Position numbers and translations under genes: made by a program
NCBI GenBank assembly: GCA_029211065.1
Contig: JARGFK010000026.1
Span: forward strand, 1-48,162
Direction: 5' to 3'
Source of the DNA: Desulfobacterales bacterium
GTDB lineage: Bacteria > Desulfobacterota > Desulfobacteria > Desulfobacterales > JARGFK01
DNA: 48,162 nucleotides
Notes under the pieces: model-generated
Told to the model about the DNA's origin: nothing
Seen by the model: the letters and a program-made list of their open reading frames with translations, nothing else
Database searches by the model: none
Shown: in pieces, positions 44,931 to 48,162 of the stretch
How positions within the stretch are numbered: the stretch's first letter is position 1
Layout of the letters: every line of letters starts with the position of its first letter

Positions 44931-46823
44931 TTGAATATGGATTTCCCCATCGATTTAAACCAGTATCAGGCTTTAACTTTTGATTTGTCCCAGAAAGAGA
45001 TGGCGCCCCGCCAGGAAGAACAATTGGAACAGAATATCCGGCTGGTGCGCGACAGTATTATCTTTTTCACCGCCTTTGCCAACACCAAGGGGTTGGGGGG
45101 CCACACCGGCGGCGCTTTTGATATGGTTCCGGAAGTGTTGATAACCGACGGTTTCATGAAGGCCAACCCATCGATCTATCCTGTTTTTTTTGATGAGGCC
45201 GGACATCGGGTGGCCCTGCAATACATCATGGCGGTTTTAAACGGACACATGCCTCCGGAAAAGCTGCTGCACTACCGTGAGTTCGGCAGCGGTCTGTACG
45301 GCCATCCGGAGCGGGACGACGCCAACGGCGTATTTTTCAGCTCCGGTCGATTGGGGCACTTGTGGAGTTACGTCAACGGCATCGCCACTGCAAACCCTGA
45401 AAAAGTTCTGGTAATTTACGGCAGCGACGGCTCCCAGCAGGAAGGCGCCGATGCCGAAGCCGCCCGATATGCCGTTGCCCAAAAGCTGAACGTAAAACTC
45501 ATCATTGATGATAATGATGTGACCATCGCAGGCCACCCCAGCAGTTATCTGAAGGGATTCGATATTGAACAGACCTTGAAAGGACACGGACTCGGGGTAG
45601 ACAGCGGCGACGGCGAGGATTTAAAGCAATTGTTCACAAGAATTCAAAAGGCGCTGACGACGCCCGGCCCATACGCCCTGGTCAACAAAAGGAAAATGGC
45701 CGTCGGCGTCAACGGCATTGAAGGATCACCCAAGGGGCATGATGTCATCCCGGTTGACCTGGCCGTTTCTTATCTGAAGGCCAAAGGGCATGCGGAATCC
45801 CTGAAAATGCTGGAAAATCCCCCTGAAAGCAAAGGGGCTGAAGCCGCCCTCGGCAGCTCCTCAGAAACAGCCAAAAACAGAGACAATTTCGGCAAAATTA
45901 TCTGCGATATCCTCAAAGACATGCCTGGCCGCAAAGAGAACGTTCTGGTGGTGGACTCCGATCTGGAGGGCTCCTGCGGGCTGCACCACATTCGCAAGGG
46001 CTTCCCCGAAGTCTATGTGCACGGCGGCATCATGGAACGCAACAACTTTTCGGTTGCCGCCGGTTTCGGTTCCAGCGACAATCGCCAGGGCGTTTACGGC
46101 ACATTTTCAGCATTCATGGAAATGATCATTTCTGAAATCACCATGGCGCGTTTAAACCGTGCCAATGTCTTGGCGCATTTTTCCCACGCCGGTGTGGACG
46201 AGATGGCGGACAATACCTGTCACTTCGGGATCAACAATTTCTTTGCGGACAACGGTCTGCCGGAAAATGATTCCACGCGACTTTACTTCCCGGCCGACTC
46301 CCATCAGATGCGGGCCATTATTAACGCCGTATTTCATCAAAAAGGCCTGCGGTTCATCTTTTCCACGCGCTCGGCCACGCCGTTTATCCTGAAAGAAAAC
46401 GGCGAACCTCATTACGGCAAAGGCTACCAATTTGAAGCCGCCAAGGACGAAATCATTCGTAACGGCCGGAACGGCTTCATCGTGTCTTATGGGGAAATGC
46501 TGTACCGCTGTCTGGATGTGGTTGAAAGGCTCAAGGCTGAAAAAATTGAGGTAGGGCTGATCAATAAACCCTGTCTGAATGTGATTGATGAGGCCATGCT
46601 GCGGAAACTCGGCACCGGCGCCTTTGTACTGGTGGTGGAAACGCAAAATGTCAAAACCGGTCTGGGGTCAAAATTCGGCACCTGGCTGCTGGAACGGGGG
46701 TATGCCCCCCGTTACGCCCACCTGGGCTCCGTAAAGGAAGGACACGGCGGTCTGGGCGAGCAGGTTCCGTATCAGGGCTTAGGCCGCGAAGACATCATCC
46801 GGAAGGTCAAAGAACTTCTCTAA
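44931..46823 (+). CDS. divergent transketolase
   Basis: 630 aa (or 629 if started at the next in-frame ATG, MDFPIDL), single-chain ThDP enzyme with PP, Pyr and C-terminal domains. Visible: GGHTGGAFDMVPEVL, EAGHRVALQY, YGHPE, the metal/ThDP motif GSDGSQQEG ... DDNDVTI (about 162-199), and a Pyr domain with MERNNFSVAAGFGSS. Compared with E. coli TktA the LGQG motif reads LGHL, GDG reads SDG, and the loop after GHPE differs, so donor/acceptor range is likely different. It could act on hydroxypyruvate, glycolaldehyde-type or formaldehyde-type acceptors; not proven. Starts 22 bases after the flavoprotein stop with AGAGG upstream. Confidence 0.85.
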   Translation: MNMDFPIDLNQYQALTFDLSQKEMAPRQEEQLEQNIRLVRDSIIFFTAFANTKGLGGHTGGAFDMVPEVLITDGFMKANPSIYPVFFDEAGHRVALQYIMAVLNGHMPPEKLLHYREFGSGLYGHPERDDANGVFFSSGRLGHLWSYVNGIATANPEKVLVIYGSDGSQQEGADAEAARYAVAQKLNVKLIIDDNDVTIAGHPSSYLKGFDIEQTLKGHGLGVDSGDGEDLKQLFTRIQKALTTPGPYALVNKRKMAVGVNGIEGSPKGHDVIPVDLAVSYLKAKGHAESLKMLENPPESKGAEAALGSSSETAKNRDNFGKIICDILKDMPGRKENVLVVDSDLEGSCGLHHIRKGFPEVYVHGGIMERNNFSVAAGFGSSDNRQGVYGTFSAFMEMIISEITMARLNRANVLAHFSHAGVDEMADNTCHFGINNFFADNGLPENDSTRLYFPADSHQMRAIINAVFHQKGLRFIFSTRSATPFILKENGEPHYGKGYQFEAAKDEIIRNGRNGFIVSYGEMLYRCLDVVERLKAEKIEVGLINKPCLNVIDEAMLRKLGTGAFVLVVETQNVKTGLGSKFGTWLLERGYAPRYAHLGSVKEGHGGLGEQVPYQGLGREDIIRKVKELL

Positions 46824-46825
46824 TA

Positions 46826-47006
46826 GGCTGAAGGCTGAAGACCGAAGGCTAAAGGTCAGTTGTTAGTTATCCGTTGTCCGTCAAATTTTTGCAACAGACG
46901 ACAGACCACGGACAACCAACCGGCAGCCTCCCGGCTAATAACTCGTAACTCGTTACGCACAACTCGTCACTAACCCTTCAGCCTTCAGTCTAATAGCCTT
47001 CAGCCT
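46826..47006. repeat. palindromically arranged heptamer repeats
   Basis: From 46826 to 46881 there are eight consecutive 7-base units: GGCTGAA x2, GACCGAA, GGCTAAA, GGTCAGT, TGTTAGT, TATCCGT, TGTCCGT. From 46940 to 47003 heptamers continue: AACTCGT x2, TACGCAC, AACTCGT, CACTAAC, CCTTCAG x2, an 8-base TCTAATAG, CCTTCAG. The outer units are mutual complements (GGCTGAAG against CTTCAGCC) and so are inner parts (GTTGTCCG against CGGACAAC), so the whole block can fold back. It lies between convergent genes and may act as a bidirectional transcription stop. Confidence 0.8.
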
Positions 47007-47009
47007 TTT

Positions 47010-48017
47010 TTAAACCGCCACGATCTCTTCCACCTGCTTCAGATCTTCAATGATATAATCGGCGCCGGCGCGCAGCAGGTCACTCCTCAAAACCTGTTTG
47101 TCCGGTGCTGAAGAGACAAATCCGATGCTCACAAAACCGGCCCGGGATCGGCCGGCTGCGATCATATCATCCGGCATATCCCCTAAATAATAGGCAATCA
47201 GAGGCGGGGGCTGAATCGACCCTGCAATCGCGTCCAGCATAAAAGGCGCTGGTTTGGACAAAGACACCCGCAGGCCATCCTGATCCAGAATCCGCTTTTC
47301 CTCCTGAATGCTGTCTTCAAGCGTATAGACAGCGTCGAAATATTTTCGAATGTCATAACGATCCAATGCAAAATCCGCTTCCTGTTTCGGCCGCCCCGTG
47401 GCAATGGCCAGTATATGGTATTTCGCCAACTTCTCCAGCAGGGCTTTATCTACCATCAGCGTCTCCCGGTGGATATACCCTTCACTGCCGTAAACCTGCG
47501 GCAGCATCCCATAGGTGGCCCTGAACAGATCCCTGCCGAGGTAAAATTCCTGGAAAATCTGTTTGATGATATTGCCGCTGCCCACATCCTTTCCTGAAAG
47601 CGTCCTGATAAAGCTGTCTTCCGGCTTTTTGCTCTTTTTCAGCAGAGATGCTAAAGGGTCTTTTTGGGTTTGCAGGAATTTTATAAGACCGCTGAGATTG
47701 CAGCGGCTGAGGCTCTGACAATACCCGTTCCAGTCCGGCGTTTTTTCTTCAGGCTGCAGCGGTTTTTCAACTAAATCAAATAAAAGCGATATAATGAAAT
47801 AGGTTAAATCCCAATCATTATTCAACCCTCCGCCCCCCTTGACCGCTGCCAGTTCCGACAGAGAAAACAGCGGATCCGGCAATTCCGAAGATGCCGGCGC
47901 CGGTTGAAAAAAAGCCCGGGCTGTTTGCCGAACCACTTCCCGGTAGGAGCCTGAAACGTCAATCAGAACCCCGTCCATATCAAAAACAATTAATTGTTGC
48001 GATTTCTTCTTTTTCAT
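47010..48017 (-). CDS. HAD-superfamily hydrolase (subfamily IA, HAD-SF-IA-hyp1-like)
   Basis: 335 aa phosphatase-type protein. Motif I is FDMDGVLIDVSGSY (Asp nucleophile and general acid). A helical cap contains GGGGLNNDWDLTYFI, a stretch I recall from the HAD-SF-IA-hyp1 group. Motif II lies in IATGRPKQEA, motif III Lys in SKPAPFML and motif IV is YLGDMPDDMIAAG. About 100 residues longer than a minimal family member, mainly in the cap. Convergent with the transketolase; a role in the same pathway (dephosphorylating a sugar or amino-alcohol phosphate) is possible but unproven. Confidence 0.85.
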   Translation of the reverse strand: MKKKKSQQLIVFDMDGVLIDVSGSYREVVRQTARAFFQPAPASSELPDPLFSLSELAAVKGGGGLNNDWDLTYFIISLLFDLVEKPLQPEEKTPDWNGYCQSLSRCNLSGLIKFLQTQKDPLASLLKKSKKPEDSFIRTLSGKDVGSGNIIKQIFQEFYLGRDLFRATYGMLPQVYGSEGYIHRETLMVDKALLEKLAKYHILAIATGRPKQEADFALDRYDIRKYFDAVYTLEDSIQEEKRILDQDGLRVSLSKPAPFMLDAIAGSIQPPPLIAYYLGDMPDDMIAAGRSRAGFVSIGFVSSAPDKQVLRSDLLRAGADYIIEDLKQVEEIVAV

Positions 48018-48103
48018 CGAATAATCTCAAGATTATGATTGTGCAAGTTGGAAGCCTTCATCTTTATTTCTCATTTGAAGATGATGACGATATAGCGATT
48101 GTC

Positions 48104-48135
48104 AAAAAAACGTTCCGTTATTCCAACGTTTTTTT
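48104..48135. terminator. AT-rich hairpin, possible bidirectional terminator
   Basis: AAAAAAACGTT (48104-48114) and AACGTTTTTTT (48125-48135) form a perfect 11-base stem with a 10-base loop, with the T-run being part of the stem. It lies upstream of the HAD gene, near the window edge, and may belong to a gene outside the window. Only moderately convincing because of low GC in the stem. Confidence 0.4.
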
Positions 48136-48162
48136 CTACAACCGCTTATACCGCAATTCATT

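Noticed and set aside
46826-47006. CRISPR array
   Set aside because: Units are 7 bases with no spacers, variable words and palindromic order; no cas genes.

Overview
The window reads as a chromosomal segment of a strictly or facultatively anaerobic deltaproteobacterium (Desulfobacterota), most like a sulfate reducer of the Desulfobacterales. This rests on a selenocysteine-containing selD, a tolQRAB-pal-cpoB block next to ruvCAB, a three-gene sdhCAB of the quinone-reactive di-haem type, a cell-shape operon with Csd4- and Csd6-like enzymes plus bactofilin, and heptamer-based intergenic repeats. The taxonomic call is an inference from gene content and style; there is no rRNA gene here. No tRNA, CRISPR array, IS transposase or prophage gene was seen.

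Layout. 1-285 (-): partial Nudix hydrolase. 551-3402 (+): SLC13-type permease and a GSCFA-domain protein. 3474-10894 (+): a single-TM protein followed by a complete peptide/nickel-class ABC importer (binding protein, two permeases, two ATPases); its binding protein and second permease both carry unusual insertions. 10895-11075: hairpin-rich repeat. 11076-12437 (-): an AT-richer polytopic membrane protein. 12686-13885 (+): M24 peptidase. 13973-14850 (-): rplM-rpsI with a clear terminator and promoter. 15020-16779 (-): a cyclic-nucleotide-binding protein with an Sm/Hfq-like tail, followed by selD; selD reads through an in-frame UGA with a well-formed bacterial SECIS hairpin. 16882-21156 (-): bactofilin, Csd4-like carboxypeptidase, a membrane linker protein and a Csd6-like YkuD enzyme. 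21169-29785 (-): SAM hydroxide adenosyltransferase, ruvB, ruvA, ruvC, cpoB/ybgF, pal, tolB, tolA, tolR, tolQ. 30261-33587 (+): sdhC-sdhA-sdhB.

33838-46823 (+) is the most interesting part. It holds a 2-aminoethylphosphonate-type ABC importer (binding protein, ATPase, fused double permease) and a GntR/UTRA regulator. These are followed by a metabolic run: transaldolase-family enzyme, alanine dehydrogenase, HisC-like aminotransferase, dimethylglycine-dehydrogenase-like flavoprotein with GcvT domain, and a divergent transketolase. A HAD enzyme lies convergently at 47010-48017. No phosphonate-cleaving gene is present. Two matches to the HutC-subfamily operator GTNTANAC sit in front of the two transcription blocks, which suggests one regulon. 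The transaldolase-family enzyme has Gln where transaldolases have the catalytic Glu, as in fructose-6-phosphate aldolase. The locus therefore looks like an undescribed catabolic route for an imported amine or N-methyl compound, with alanine dehydrogenase recycling pyruvate and the aldolase/transketolase pair handling the carbon skeleton.

Coordinates are exact for stop codons. Starts were chosen from ribosome-binding sites and family alignment from memory; no database search could be run.
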